DNA of 37,353 bases, from IMG/VR virus record IMGVR_UViG_3300044838_000012, positions 1 through 37,353 of that record. The stretch is one strand, 5' to 3'. Below, in pieces: positions 1-8,124 of this stretch. Positions within the stretch are counted from its first letter, which is position 1, and each line of letters starts with the position of its first letter. This DNA is from a virus. A program made the translations under genes and the position numbers. Below the pieces are notes generated by a model. The model saw only the letters and a list, made by a program, of their open reading frames with translations. It ran no database searches and was not told the origin of the DNA.

Positions 1-92
1 GTGGTTCCACATACCTCGCAAGGCTGGGGAATGAGAAGCCCTTGGCGCTTAGCTTTGGCTACAGCTGCCTGGGCCCGCGACTGAACGGTCAT
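1..92 (-). CDS. Duplicate 5' part of the HNH endonuclease gene (partial at window edge)
   Basis: The ATG at 92-90 opens the same reading frame as the gene at 36899-37318 and runs off the left edge. It is partial only because the circle was cut here. It overlaps the stop of the upstream ribbon-helix-helix gene by ATGA, which fixes the start codon. Confidence 0.9.
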   Translation of the reverse strand, partial: MTVQSRAQAAVAKAKRQGLLIPQPCEVCGT

Positions 93-127
93 GCCACGGC
101 CTCGTCTTGCTCACGCAGCGCAGTCAG
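1..127. repeat. Terminal direct repeat, left copy (contig circularisation overlap)
   Basis: These 127 bases are identical to positions 37227-37353. Genes read across the joined ends: the ribbon-helix-helix gene ending at 89 overlaps by ATGA the start of the HNH gene, whose full copy lies at 36899-37318. This shows a circular assembly or circularly permuted molecule. A repeat of exactly 127 bases is typical of k-mer overlap in de Bruijn assembly rather than of a biological terminal repeat; that last point is inference. Confidence 0.95.
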
Positions 128-259
128 TGGCTCGTATGCCTCGAGCGCGCGCCGCAAGATAGCCGACTCGGACCGCTGCTCCGTGGTTGCGAGATCAGCG
201 ACCGCTTCGGCCGTCTCGTCATCGACGACTGTGACGAGGCGATTGGTGAGCTTGCCCAT
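89..259 (-). CDS. Ribbon-helix-helix (CopG/Arc-like) DNA-binding protein
   Basis: A 56-residue protein starting MGKLTNRLVTVVDD, followed by two helices with the SESAILRRAL pattern. This is the strand-helix-helix layout of CopG/Arc-type repressors, which bind operators as dimers. The ATG at 259 is preferred; a GTG at 286 would add nine residues not expected in the fold. Its stop overlaps the ATG of the HNH gene across the genome junction. It is the only clear small regulator in the genome, so it could act on the early genes or on the repeat cluster near 25.8 kb. No target site is visible next to it; that role is inference. Confidence 0.75.
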   Translation of the reverse strand: MGKLTNRLVTVVDDETAEAVADLATTEQRSESAILRRALEAYEPLTALREQDEAVA

Positions 260-293
260 GCGCCGCCCAGTATGCAGCTTTGGCACACTTGTG

Positions 294-542
294 TCAAGCC
301 GTCTTCTTCCCGACCAGCGAATGCTTCGCGTCGCTCGCCACCAGGTTCACCGGGCCGAGCGCAAGCACCGCCCGCATCCCGGCGCCGAGCGCGCCGACGA
401 TCAGGCTGATGATGAGGCTGCGGTCCAAGCCGAAGTGCGGCTGCTTGCCCAACCCCTCGAGCGAGGTGAGCAGTGCGCCGACGAAGCTGACGATGAACGC
501 GATCAGGAGCTTCTGTGCGAGTAGCTTGTTTGCTGCGTTCAC
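294..542 (-). CDS. Holin-like membrane protein
   Basis: An 82-residue protein with a GTG start preceded by a strong AGGAGGT ribosome binding site (positions 48-54 of the first 550 bases, that is 548-554). Two hydrophobic segments can be seen, about residues 11-28 and 44-62, separated by a short loop with charged residues; the C-terminus is basic. It directly follows the CHAP endolysin gene. Size, two membrane spans and position are those of a class II holin, which would form the membrane lesion that triggers lysis. The family was not matched by motif, so the call rests on topology and context. Confidence 0.75.
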   Translation of the reverse strand: MNAANKLLAQKLLIAFIVSFVGALLTSLEGLGKQPHFGLDRSLIISLIVGALGAGMRAVLALGPVNLVASDAKHSLVGKKTA

Positions 543-552
543 GATTGACCTC

Positions 553-1215
553 CTACGTCGTTGGCTTTCGCTTGCTCCGCGTCACCGTCACGCCGGTCAC
601 GCCATAGCGATGAAGCAGCCTGGGCAGCAGACCAAGGATCCGCTTCTTCGTCGCGTACTGGGTGAACAGGATCTTGCGGTGCCCGTTAACGCTGGTGGCG
701 ATGACCCAGTACGGCTTCGGGGCGGGCGGCTGCACCCCGGTCTCGGGGACATGGATGCCCGTCCGTAGGCCGCCGACCGTATGGGTGGCGCGTTGCACCT
801 TGTCGCCCCAGTTGCCGTCTATCGTGTGGACGAGTCCGGTGGCCGCGTCGAAGCGCTCGAACATACTGAGGTGGCCGGAGCCTTCGTTCCAGTCACAGCC
901 GTCCCCTGGGATGAGCTGGTTGATCGGTTTCGCCCAGCCGGCCTTGCGTGCCCAGTCTCCGAGGGCGTGAGCTCCGGGGGACCGATACGGGATGGTGTGA
1001 CCCGCTTCCGCCCAGCAGGTGAGCCAGAAGCAGGCGCACCAGGCGTAACCGTTGCCTGCAACGAAATCGTGGGTCTCGAAGAAGTCGACGCCGCCCTGGG
1101 GGTTGGAGACCTGGATGGGGCCGTGGTTGGAGCGGGCTGGTGATTCGTGCACGCCGAGGCAGTGGACGGCGTAGTCGTGGGCCTTCTGATGTCTGGGATA
1201 CGAGACGGGCATCAT
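553..1215 (-). CDS. CHAP-domain endolysin (peptidoglycan amidase/endopeptidase)
   Basis: A 220-residue protein. The N-terminal half has CHAP features: GYAWCACFW with the likely nucleophile Cys60, GHLSMF with His115, and DGNWGD around residue 133. CHAP enzymes cut amide or peptide bonds in peptidoglycan using a Cys-His pair. The C-terminal 60 residues are basic (RSKRKPTT end) and may bind the cell wall. There is no signal peptide, consistent with holin-dependent release. The ATG at 1215 has an AAGGAGA site upstream. It sits between a coiled-coil membrane protein and the holin, a usual lysis cassette. Confidence 0.85.
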   Translation of the reverse strand: MMPVSYPRHQKAHDYAVHCLGVHESPARSNHGPIQVSNPQGGVDFFETHDFVAGNGYAWCACFWLTCWAEAGHTIPYRSPGAHALGDWARKAGWAKPINQLIPGDGCDWNEGSGHLSMFERFDAATGLVHTIDGNWGDKVQRATHTVGGLRTGIHVPETGVQPPAPKPYWVIATSVNGHRKILFTQYATKKRILGLLPRLLHRYGVTGVTVTRSKRKPTT

Positions 1216-1227
1216 GGTCTCCTTGGG

Positions 1228-1725
1228 TTACTTGCTCGGGACGGTCACGGTGACAACGGCCGGTGGCGTGGGGGCACGGTGGTTGCCGTAGACAATCGCG
1301 AGCGTAATGATCGCGACGATTAAGCCTAGAACGGCGTAGACGACTGCGCTGCTCGTCCCGATCCCTTCACGGCGTCCCTGCTGTGCCGAGGCACCGACGA
1401 CGAGCGGCGCGAGTGTCGCGTCGATCTTGCCGACGGCACCTTCGAGATCCGACCGCTGAACGTAGAGGCCGCGCTCCCGTTCGATCTGAGACCGCAACTC
1501 GTTCGCCTTCTCGTCTTTGTAGATCTGAATATCACGGGCGAGCGAGAGGGCGGCGAGGTCGGCGGTCTCCTTAATCTTGAGCGCCTTCTCTTTCTCAATG
1601 TTGACCTCGGTGTAGCGGCGGTCGCGTTCGGCGTCGAGTTCCTTCTGTGCCGCTCGTAGTGCCTCGTTGTGGGCGGAGTAGGTCTCGATCGTCCAGCCTG
1701 ATTCATCGCGTGGCGTCGTGTTCAT
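1228..1725 (-). CDS. Coiled-coil protein with C-terminal membrane anchor (lysis-associated, unknown role)
   Basis: A 165-residue protein. Residues 15-95 are rich in Glu, Lys, Arg and Ala with heptad character and should form a long coiled coil. A hydrophobic segment near residues 126-147 (VVYAVLGLIVAIITLAIVY) looks like one transmembrane helix, followed by a Pro/Val-rich tail. Proteins of this layout occur beside endolysins in phages of high-GC hosts and have been proposed as second holins or spanin-like factors. Here it overlaps the upstream tail gene by four bases and is followed by the CHAP endolysin. Function is inferred from context only. Confidence 0.65.
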   Translation of the reverse strand: MNTTPRDESGWTIETYSAHNEALRAAQKELDAERDRRYTEVNIEKEKALKIKETADLAALSLARDIQIYKDEKANELRSQIERERGLYVQRSDLEGAVGKIDATLAPLVVGASAQQGRREGIGTSSAVVYAVLGLIVAIITLAIVYGNHRAPTPPAVVTVTVPSK

Positions 1726-2135
1726 GTCCCAACCGCGATGAAGCCGAAGCTGCCGTCGTCCTCTGCCCCGTCGAACGCGAACACGATGACGTCAACATGG
1801 TCGACGTCGACTCCGTCCGTGTCCTGTTCAACGAAGTAAGGGAGCGGATTGGTGGCGGGAGCGCCACCGTGGGCGGCGTTGTTGTTGGTCGCGCTGAACA
1901 CAACGGTCGGCACGGACGCGAAGACGGGATCGAACGTGATTGTGTAGAGGCCCGTCCCGGTCGATGCGACGGTCCAGTCGCCTGAGCCTGCATCCTCGAT
2001 GTCGGCGTCGTCGAAGACGCTGCCGCGGACGATGCGGTGAACGTCAAGTCCAGGGATAGGGTCGCTGCCACCGCGAAGATGGTCACGTCCATGGATCCGT
2101 AGAACCTGGCGCTGCGGCTGATCCTGGCCGCTCAC
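1722..2135 (-). CDS. Small tail/baseplate-associated protein
   Basis: A 137-residue protein with a GTG start that overlaps the stop of the large tail gene. The N-terminal HGRDHLRGGSDPIPG motif resembles the short HxxxHxxGGSDP linker seen in many phage tail-tip and fibre proteins. The C-terminal half is a beta-rich segment (TGLYTITFDPVFASVPTVVF) of the type that ends fibre or host-contact proteins. It probably sits at the tail tip. No catalytic motif is seen. Confidence 0.6.
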   Translation of the reverse strand: MSGQDQPQRQVLRIHGRDHLRGGSDPIPGLDVHRIVRGSVFDDADIEDAGSGDWTVASTGTGLYTITFDPVFASVPTVVFSATNNNAAHGGAPATNPLPYFVEQDTDGVDVDHVDVIVFAFDGAEDDGSFGFIAVGT

Positions 2136-4573
2136 AGCGTCGCGTCCCAGCGGATCGTGAACTCGAACCCGTCATCGCCGTATGAGCCGACACCGATCCA
2201 CACCTCTTGGTCCGTGACGCCGACCGTCCCGAGATCAATCGTCCCCGCAACCGCCAAATCGGCGCTCGCGAGCACGGTGTCGCGGTTCGACGGTGGCGGA
2301 GACGGGTCAGTCGTGACGATGATCGCAGCCCCAGCCGCCGGCACATCAACCTCGACGTGGAGGTTGAGATCCAACAGCGTTGAGAAACTGAACCAGGCGG
2401 TGCGGAAGTTGTGATTGGACGGGAGCGGATTACCAGGGTCAGCCGGATCGTCCGCCGTGAAGAACTGCTCGCGGAGCGGATCCCACGGGTCGCCGCCACC
2501 AGGGTCTGCCTCGGGGCCGTCGTTGGAGAAGCCGTAGTTGGTAGCCGTGAGCTCACCGCTGCCACCCTCCCCGCCGTCGAGTGGTGTGGCGCAGCCCATG
2601 TCGTCGTTGTCGGCGCAAGGTGAGAACGGGTTGTTCTCGTACCGTGACCGTGGCGTCAGGTCAAGCTGCATCACCACATCGTGGAGGTCGGGCATATCTT
2701 TCTTGTGGTTCACCTCGTCGGTCTCGGTGATCTTGTCCACGAAGAAGTCCTCATCGAAGCCGCCGCCACCCTTGTGTGTCGTGTTGAGCGTGATGACGTC
2801 GTTGAGTTCGACCTGGTTGAGGAACTCCCAGATCGCTTCCGCGTTCGGATGGTCGACGCTGCGTGACCGGATCGTGATTGAGTCGACCTGGACGACCGGG
2901 TCCTTGTAGTTCTCGACCAAAAACTCGCCGAACAGCTTGGTCTCTTCGAGCGCCGTGGTCGGCGGGACGCCGTGACTGTTTCCCCTGTAGGTCTGAAGGT
3001 TGTCAAGGGAGGGCACGGGTCTGCGGCCGTACTTGGCGATGCTCGTGTCGTCTTTCGTGAGTTGGCCGGGTGCGTCTGTGTCGCTGATGCCTTCGGGTAG
3101 CGGGTCAGCGACGTTGTAGAGCTCCTCGTCCGAGATATGGAACGGCAGATCATCGACGAACGGGACCGTGCCTGGAGCCTCTGCTGCGACGACGCCGTCT
3201 CCGACCTGCCAGAACCGGATGTCGTACTGGGGTGTCTCCGGGCGGAAGCGGGCGTAGCGGCCGTGAAAGATGACGATGCCCGACCCGAACCCTCCGCGTG
3301 GCACCATCCCCTCGAAGAAGTTGGCGATCCAGGGGAACTCTGCGTCGGCTGCGTCCTGCAACACCGGGAGGCCTTGGGTGAAGCGTTCATACACCTTGTC
3401 CTGGACGTAGACGTTGCCGCTGTAGATGCGCCGCCAGTTAGGGCCGCGTGGCCAATCGAAGTCGTCGAGGGCTTTGTGGATCCTCGTGTTGACGTGGACC
3501 ATGTTGGCGGGGCCGCCCTTGAAGTAGATGTCGCCCACCGATTCCGGTGGCGGCGTGTCGCCCTGGTCGCCGGGTGTCATGACGAGCGTGGTCAGGAACT
3601 CGAAGGGTCCTACGATCTCGAGCCTGCAGGTGGCGAGATTGCCGGACGGGTAGATCGAGTACCGCCACGCCTTGGTGAACCCCTTGAAGCGGGTATCCCA
3701 TTCGTCGGTGACGGGGTTCCAGCGCTGGATCTTCGCTTGGAGGCGGGGGAGGAGTTTCCCGTAGAAGGGGCCGCCCGGGTTGGTGGGGTCTAGGAGTCCT
3801 TTGCGATCGATGAAGGTGACTGTGGCGGTGGCGGTGGCCATTTGTTGGCTGACGTCGTCTCGGCCGCGTTCGATGGTGACGGTGGCGGCCAGCCTGTACC
3901 CGTTGGGGTCGTCGAGGCGGGTGTAGGTGGGGTCGTCGTCTAGGGCGTTGTTGTCGAACGCGACGAGGATCCCGTTCTGGGGCGTAGCGGGCGCTACGAA
4001 TGGATCATCTACGACCGAGACGTCGCCGCTTGTAGACGTCCACGCTGAAAGATCGCCCGACTCGAAATCGTCTGCGAAGAGATCGCTCGCGCCGCGCGTC
4101 GTGCCGACCTTGACGTTGTCGAAGTAGAAGGAGCCTGGCCCGGGACCTCCGTCGCTAATGGTGACACCGAGGGCGATCCCGGAAGGAGTGCCGCCGGGGA
4201 CCGCAGCCGGCACCGCCCAGACGGGGACGCCGTCGATGTAGAACTCGCTGTTGGTTCCGTCGTAGTGAAGCTCAAAGGTGTGCCAGTTGTCCGGGTCGGG
4301 AGTGGGCGCGCCCCCGTTTTCCGCTGTGGCAAAGTCCCATCCAGACCAGACATCTCCGCCGTAGAAGGTGTCAGCCAGGAAGACGCCGTCCACACTGTTC
4401 AGCGGGAAGAAGTCGATCAGTTTCGCCGCGTTGCCTGAGCCCGGCCCCCACGTCGCGAGCGCGGCGTCGTCCATGTAGACATCGACAGCGACCCAGACAT
4501 CCGACTCGGAAGGGAACGAAACGTCTGCGTATGCGTCGCCGGCCGAGGCGTCGGCCTTGAGGACCTTCCCCAT
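2132..4573 (-). CDS. Large minor tail protein / tail hub with laminin-G-like N-terminal domain
   Basis: An 813-residue protein. Residues about 1-165 look like a concanavalin/laminin-G jelly roll: repeated beta strands, NWHTFELHYDG, and SEFYIDGVPVW, a glycan-binding type of fold. Residues 200-650 hold the probable hub part, with RGRDDVSQQ, LDPTNPGGPFYGKL and long beta-rich stretches as in minor tail proteins that follow the tape measure. The C-terminal 150 residues are again beta-rich. Its ATG at 4573 overlaps the tape measure stop as TGATG. It likely closes the tail end and touches the host surface. The domain calls are by eye. Confidence 0.7.
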   Translation of the reverse strand: MGKVLKADASAGDAYADVSFPSESDVWVAVDVYMDDAALATWGPGSGNAAKLIDFFPLNSVDGVFLADTFYGGDVWSGWDFATAENGGAPTPDPDNWHTFELHYDGTNSEFYIDGVPVWAVPAAVPGGTPSGIALGVTISDGGPGPGSFYFDNVKVGTTRGASDLFADDFESGDLSAWTSTSGDVSVVDDPFVAPATPQNGILVAFDNNALDDDPTYTRLDDPNGYRLAATVTIERGRDDVSQQMATATATVTFIDRKGLLDPTNPGGPFYGKLLPRLQAKIQRWNPVTDEWDTRFKGFTKAWRYSIYPSGNLATCRLEIVGPFEFLTTLVMTPGDQGDTPPPESVGDIYFKGGPANMVHVNTRIHKALDDFDWPRGPNWRRIYSGNVYVQDKVYERFTQGLPVLQDAADAEFPWIANFFEGMVPRGGFGSGIVIFHGRYARFRPETPQYDIRFWQVGDGVVAAEAPGTVPFVDDLPFHISDEELYNVADPLPEGISDTDAPGQLTKDDTSIAKYGRRPVPSLDNLQTYRGNSHGVPPTTALEETKLFGEFLVENYKDPVVQVDSITIRSRSVDHPNAEAIWEFLNQVELNDVITLNTTHKGGGGFDEDFFVDKITETDEVNHKKDMPDLHDVVMQLDLTPRSRYENNPFSPCADNDDMGCATPLDGGEGGSGELTATNYGFSNDGPEADPGGGDPWDPLREQFFTADDPADPGNPLPSNHNFRTAWFSFSTLLDLNLHVEVDVPAAGAAIIVTTDPSPPPSNRDTVLASADLAVAGTIDLGTVGVTDQEVWIGVGSYGDDGFEFTIRWDATL

Positions 4574-6879
4574 CAGCGTCCCGGATTCCGGCCCGACGTC
4601 TGTCCGCTACCCGTCGTCCGCACCCCGCCTGTCTTGATCGCGCGAGCCAGCTTGTCGATCTTGCCGGCGATCAACTTGTCCCCCGCGGTCACCGTCCGCT
4701 CTTGAGCCCGGATCGCGCGCAGTTGCGCCTGGTCGACAGAGATCGTATGCAACTGCGCGCTGAGCATCTGCTTCGCCGTCGTCTGAGCCAGCCGCTCCCG
4801 CGCCGCGAACGCCTTGAAGAACGAGTCGCGCTGCCCTTTCCCCGCCCCGGTCAGCGCTTCGATCTCGGGGATCGCGCTGACACCCTGACCGCGGAGCTCG
4901 GCGACAAGCGCCTTCGACGCTCCCTCGCGCTGCAGCTTCCCCAGGTCACGGTTCAGCCTGCGGTACTGGGATACCTGCGCGGTCAGGTCCTCGGTGAGCC
5001 TGTGCGCGGTCGGCCCGGGCAGCCCGAGCGCGGTCTTCCGCTGTGCGTCGGTGGGGGCTAGGACTGGCCCCTGGAAGAGCTGGCCGATGCCTTGGGTGAT
5101 CGACTGGACGGTCTGCCGGTAGCGGTCCTGGATCGCCTTGATCCGTTGCGACAGGTTCGCGTCCTGCTGCTTGAGCGTTTGCAGGTGCTGGTCGAGTTGG
5201 GACTTCTCCGTCTGGAGGCTGCTGAGTCGCGCCTGCGCGACGGCCTGACGCTTCTGGGCGGCGGCCTGTTCCGCTGTCTGGATGGTCCCTTCGGCGGTTG
5301 CCTTGAGCGCGAGTGCTTGTAGGAGCGCCTGACCGTGTAGGCGTCCTTCGTCGATCAGCCGCTTGATCCGTGCGACCTCTTTCCTGGCTTCGGCGACATC
5401 GTCGTTGTTGCCTCGCGTGAGTGCGGCGCGGGCTTGGGCGAGCTGCTCGGCGAAGTTGAGTTGGAACGTCTTGAAGTATTGGGTGAGAGGCAGCTCTTTC
5501 CCGAATGGACCGCCTGGGTGCGACTTCGGAACTCCCGCGAAGATGTCTTTCGTCCTAATGCCCAACTGCGCCTGGAACTGCGCCGGGACCTGCGTAACGG
5601 GCGCGTGAGTTGTCTTGGGAAGCAGCGCGTCAATAGCAGGCTGTAGCGGGTGAAGCGGATTGAGAGGTCCGAGCGGACTAAAGAACGAACCCAGGCTGGG
5701 TAGGCCGGGCAACTTGGGGGAGCCTGGGAAATGCGACCAGATGCTCTTGAGTTTCGCGTAGGAGTCCGCTGTGAGACTGACCACCGTTGCGAGATCCTTC
5801 ATGCTGGTGATAAGCGGGGACGCCACAGCATGGATCGCCGTCATTCCCTGCGCGACGTCCTTCTCGAGTTTCCCGCTCTCGTTCATCTTCGTCAACCAGT
5901 CCGCGAGGCCGCCAGCGAGCCGATTAAACGTCGGCAGGAGCGCGACGCCAGCCGTAGTGAGAACGTTTTTGAACGCGGCGTCGAGCTTCTCAGTCTCGGT
6001 CGTGTTCGCCGCAGCCTGTCCACCAAACCGCTTCATCACCCTCCGGAATTGCTCGGTCCCAGACGTCGTGGAATCGACCAGGATCCCGTAGCGGCGAAGG
6101 GAAAAGGTGATCCCTTCCTGACCCTTCGCGGCTGCAATCAGAACAGCATTGAAGTCCTTGCCGGTCGCCTTTGAGATGACCAGTGCCTCCTGGTAGGCAC
6201 GCTGTGCGGCAGCCGCGTTCCCGGTCAGGAGCGTGGCTCGGGCGAGGCCGGCCGTCGCGTCGATCTCGCTGATCCCGAACTGCGCGGCCGCCTTCGCGGT
6301 CGCCTCGTACTGAGGCTGCAACGTCTTCAGGTCGCCACCCGTGTGCCTGATCGCCACGCCAAGCGAAGCCTGCGCCCTGCCCAGCGCTTCCGCGTCCTTG
6401 ACGCTTGCGGCTACACCGGCTGCCCCGATCGCCGCTGCGATGAATCCGCTCGATGAGAAGGCGAGCGTCCGGCTGAAGCGTGAAAGCACACCCGACCCGG
6501 AGAGGACGCCCCTGGTCAACTTGTTCACGTCGCTCTCGGCTGTCCGAGTCGCTTTCGAGAAGCCGCCCGTGGTAGCGACAGTGACACCCGTAGCCGTGTT
6601 CAGCCTCGCTTGTGCCTTGGCCGCGAGCTGCGTGTAGGCGATCTGCTCGGTAGACCCCGCAGCGACCGCCGCCCCGAGCCGCTGGTACTCGACAACCTGG
6701 GCGCGCAGCCTGCCGATGCTCGTGACTGCCGCCTTGCCTTGCAGTTCGGCGGACCGGGCGACGCTGAGGTTGACCTTGTTCACCTCCGCGCCGACGCTCG
6801 ACGCGCCGACCTTCGTCTGCTCGAACGCGCGCAGCACCGAGCGCGAGTCCCCGATGATTGGAACGCGGATCCCCGGCAT
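4573..6879 (-). CDS. Tape measure protein
   Basis: A 768-residue protein, the second-longest in the genome. It is Ala-, Gln- and Leu-rich with long helical stretches (for example residues 470-640, rich in Gln/Arg/Leu heptads) and a hydrophobic Ala/Gly-rich segment near residues 140-165. These are typical of tape measures, which set tail length and help DNA pass into the cell. By the usual 0.15 nm per residue, the tail would be about 115 nm. Starts TGATG-coupled to the upstream gene. There is no lytic enzyme motif inside. Confidence 0.85.
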   Translation of the reverse strand: MPGIRVPIIGDSRSVLRAFEQTKVGASSVGAEVNKVNLSVARSAELQGKAAVTSIGRLRAQVVEYQRLGAAVAAGSTEQIAYTQLAAKAQARLNTATGVTVATTGGFSKATRTAESDVNKLTRGVLSGSGVLSRFSRTLAFSSSGFIAAAIGAAGVAASVKDAEALGRAQASLGVAIRHTGGDLKTLQPQYEATAKAAAQFGISEIDATAGLARATLLTGNAAAAQRAYQEALVISKATGKDFNAVLIAAAKGQEGITFSLRRYGILVDSTTSGTEQFRRVMKRFGGQAAANTTETEKLDAAFKNVLTTAGVALLPTFNRLAGGLADWLTKMNESGKLEKDVAQGMTAIHAVASPLITSMKDLATVVSLTADSYAKLKSIWSHFPGSPKLPGLPSLGSFFSPLGPLNPLHPLQPAIDALLPKTTHAPVTQVPAQFQAQLGIRTKDIFAGVPKSHPGGPFGKELPLTQYFKTFQLNFAEQLAQARAALTRGNNDDVAEARKEVARIKRLIDEGRLHGQALLQALALKATAEGTIQTAEQAAAQKRQAVAQARLSSLQTEKSQLDQHLQTLKQQDANLSQRIKAIQDRYRQTVQSITQGIGQLFQGPVLAPTDAQRKTALGLPGPTAHRLTEDLTAQVSQYRRLNRDLGKLQREGASKALVAELRGQGVSAIPEIEALTGAGKGQRDSFFKAFAARERLAQTTAKQMLSAQLHTISVDQAQLRAIRAQERTVTAGDKLIAGKIDKLARAIKTGGVRTTGSGQTSGRNPGR

Positions 6880-7271
6880 CAGAATCCCGCCTCACTGATG
6901 GCACGCCCGACTGCCGCGTCTACGGCCACCTCAACCTCAGGTTCTCCTTCAACTACGGCGGCCCCCATCACGTCCAGCAACTCGCCTGCCAGGTTGTGCC
7001 GTGGCGAACCAGCAGCCGTACGCCTCGACAACGGGGCGAGATAGACAAGCGCGCGCCCTGTGACGCCGAGCTTCATCCGTGCCCAGTGGTCGGTCATGTT
7101 CGTGATCTCGCTCAAGGCGAGGCTCTCGGCGCGCTTCCTGACTGGCTCCGCCCCTTCCAGTAGTCCCTCTTTCAGGTGCTCCTGGATCGATACGTCGAGT
7201 TCGCGGAGCGCCGCGTAGAGTTCGGGGAGCCCCTCGACTTCGATCGCGCCAAACCCAACAGCGCCATCCAT
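6879..7271 (-). CDS. HK97 gp10-like neck/tail completion protein
   Basis: A 130-residue protein. The start GLPELYAALRELDVSIQ followed by a helix and EPVRKRAESLA matches the pattern of HK97 gp10-type proteins, which sit at the head-tail joint or help tail completion. It lies between the frameshifted tail assembly chaperone and the tape measure; such proteins usually lie upstream of the major tail protein, so the order is unusual. ATG at 7271 overlaps the stop of the frameshift product as TGATG, and its own stop overlaps the tape measure start in the same way. Confidence 0.65.
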   Translation of the reverse strand: MDGAVGFGAIEVEGLPELYAALRELDVSIQEHLKEGLLEGAEPVRKRAESLALSEITNMTDHWARMKLGVTGRALVYLAPLSRRTAAGSPRHNLAGELLDVMGAAVVEGEPEVEVAVDAAVGRAISEAGF

Positions 7272-7899
7272 CAGCGGTGCGCCTCGATCGTCTTCAAGAT
7301 CCCGAGGTACTGGTCGAGGCTGAGGTCGCGCATCTGTCGCGGTCCTATCGCTCCACGGGTGACATAGGCGATGTCGACTGTCCAGAGGTCTGCGGGGTCT
7401 CCGAGCCGTTCGAGCGGGCTTCCGTGTCGGATTTCAATGGCGGCGGAGACGTCGAGCCACGCTTGGAGTCCGTCTCCGTTGGTGCCGGGGGGCCGTCATC
7501 ACTCTCGCCCGCGTCCTCCTCGTCGTCGGTGTCGCCGCCGACGAACTCAATCTCGTCGTTCTCGAGGCTGGCGACAAAGTCGTGGACGCGGGTGCGGCTC
7601 CAGCCGGGATGGACGCGGGATACGGCGATGCCGATCCCTGCGAGCGACACGAGCTCGTCGAATTCGGGCATCTCCATCTCCGCGTTCTCGGGAAGTTCAC
7701 CGTGCTCTCGTGCTTCCTCGAAGCGCCTCTTGGCTTCTTCGGCTTCGTCGATCTGGGCGCGGGCGCGACGGACGTATTCCTGGACGGTGAGGCCGGTGAG
7801 TTGTTCGATCAGCGCGGCGTCGGCGAGGCGTCTGCTGGTGGGGACGGGGTAGAAGGTGCCGCGGATGCGGTATCCGGCTTCTTGTGGCTTGTCGGTCAT
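7271..7899 (-). CDS. Tail assembly chaperone, long form made by -1 frameshift
   Basis: Slipping back one base at 7486-7492 joins the first ~135 residues to a globular extension in the -1 frame. It reads GDGLQAWLDVSAAIEI and later LGDPADLWTVDIAYVTRG, and ends with DLSLDQYLGILKTIEAHR at a TGA overlapping the next ATG. The extension has no start codon of its own, is preceded by a TGA in its frame, and is far more protein-like than the frame-0 tail. Total 209 residues. This is the classic G/GT arrangement of siphovirus tail chaperones. Confidence 0.8.
7345..7899 (-). CDS. Tail assembly chaperone, short (unshifted) form
   Basis: A 184-residue product in frame 0. Residues 1-125 form the credible domain (YRIRGTFYPVPTSRRL, then helices such as VQEYVRRARAQIDEAEEAKRRFEEA), followed by an acidic stretch (DTDDEEDAGESDDG). 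The last ~45 residues are rich in Ser, Thr and Pro and look like a shadow of the overlapping -1 frame. The gene lies two genes upstream of the tape measure, the usual place for the G-type chaperone. It overlaps its upstream neighbour by ATGA. Confidence 0.75.
   Translation of the reverse strand: MTDKPQEAGYRIRGTFYPVPTSRRLADAALIEQLTGLTVQEYVRRARAQIDEAEEAKRRFEEAREHGELPENAEMEMPEFDELVSLAGIGIAVSRVHPGWSRTRVHDFVASLENDEIEFVGGDTDDEEDAGESDDGPPAPTETDSKRGSTSPPPLKSDTEARSNGSETPQTSGQSTSPMSPVER
7486..7492 (-). other. Programmed -1 ribosomal frameshift site C CCC CCG
   Basis: On the coding strand frame 0 reads GGC CCC CCG. The heptamer C CCC CCG fits X XXY YYZ, so both tRNAs can re-pair after a -1 slip (CCC CCC). 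It lies exactly where the -1 frame becomes open and protein-like. No downstream pseudoknot was worked out. Confidence 0.75.
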
Positions 7900-8105
7900 G
7901 GCTTGTGCTCCTGGTCGGGGTTGCGGAGTGTGGTGGGGTTGGTGTGGGTGGTTTCGGCTAGTGAGATGGGCGTGTCGGTGAGTCGTCGGATGCTGTTGCG
8001 GGCTAGTGCGCGTTCTTCTGCGCGGGGGTCGAGTTGGGCGGGAAATGTGGTGCCTGGTTTGTGTCCTCGGTATTCGGTTCGGCTTGTGACTTCGTAGGTG
8101 GGCAC
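7896..8105 (-). CDS. Small hypothetical protein upstream of tail chaperone
   Basis: A 69-residue protein starting MPTYEVTSRTEYRG. The first part looks like a small beta-rich domain; the C-terminus is polar (NPTTLRNPDQEHKP). Its stop overlaps the chaperone start by ATGA, so it is in the tail operon. No family recognised. Its place between a fibre-like gene and the chaperone suggests a minor structural or assembly role. Confidence 0.6.
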   Translation of the reverse strand: MPTYEVTSRTEYRGHKPGTTFPAQLDPRAEERALARNSIRRLTDTPISLAETTHTNPTTLRNPDQEHKP

Positions 8106-8124
8106 AGAGGCTCGATTCGATGCC

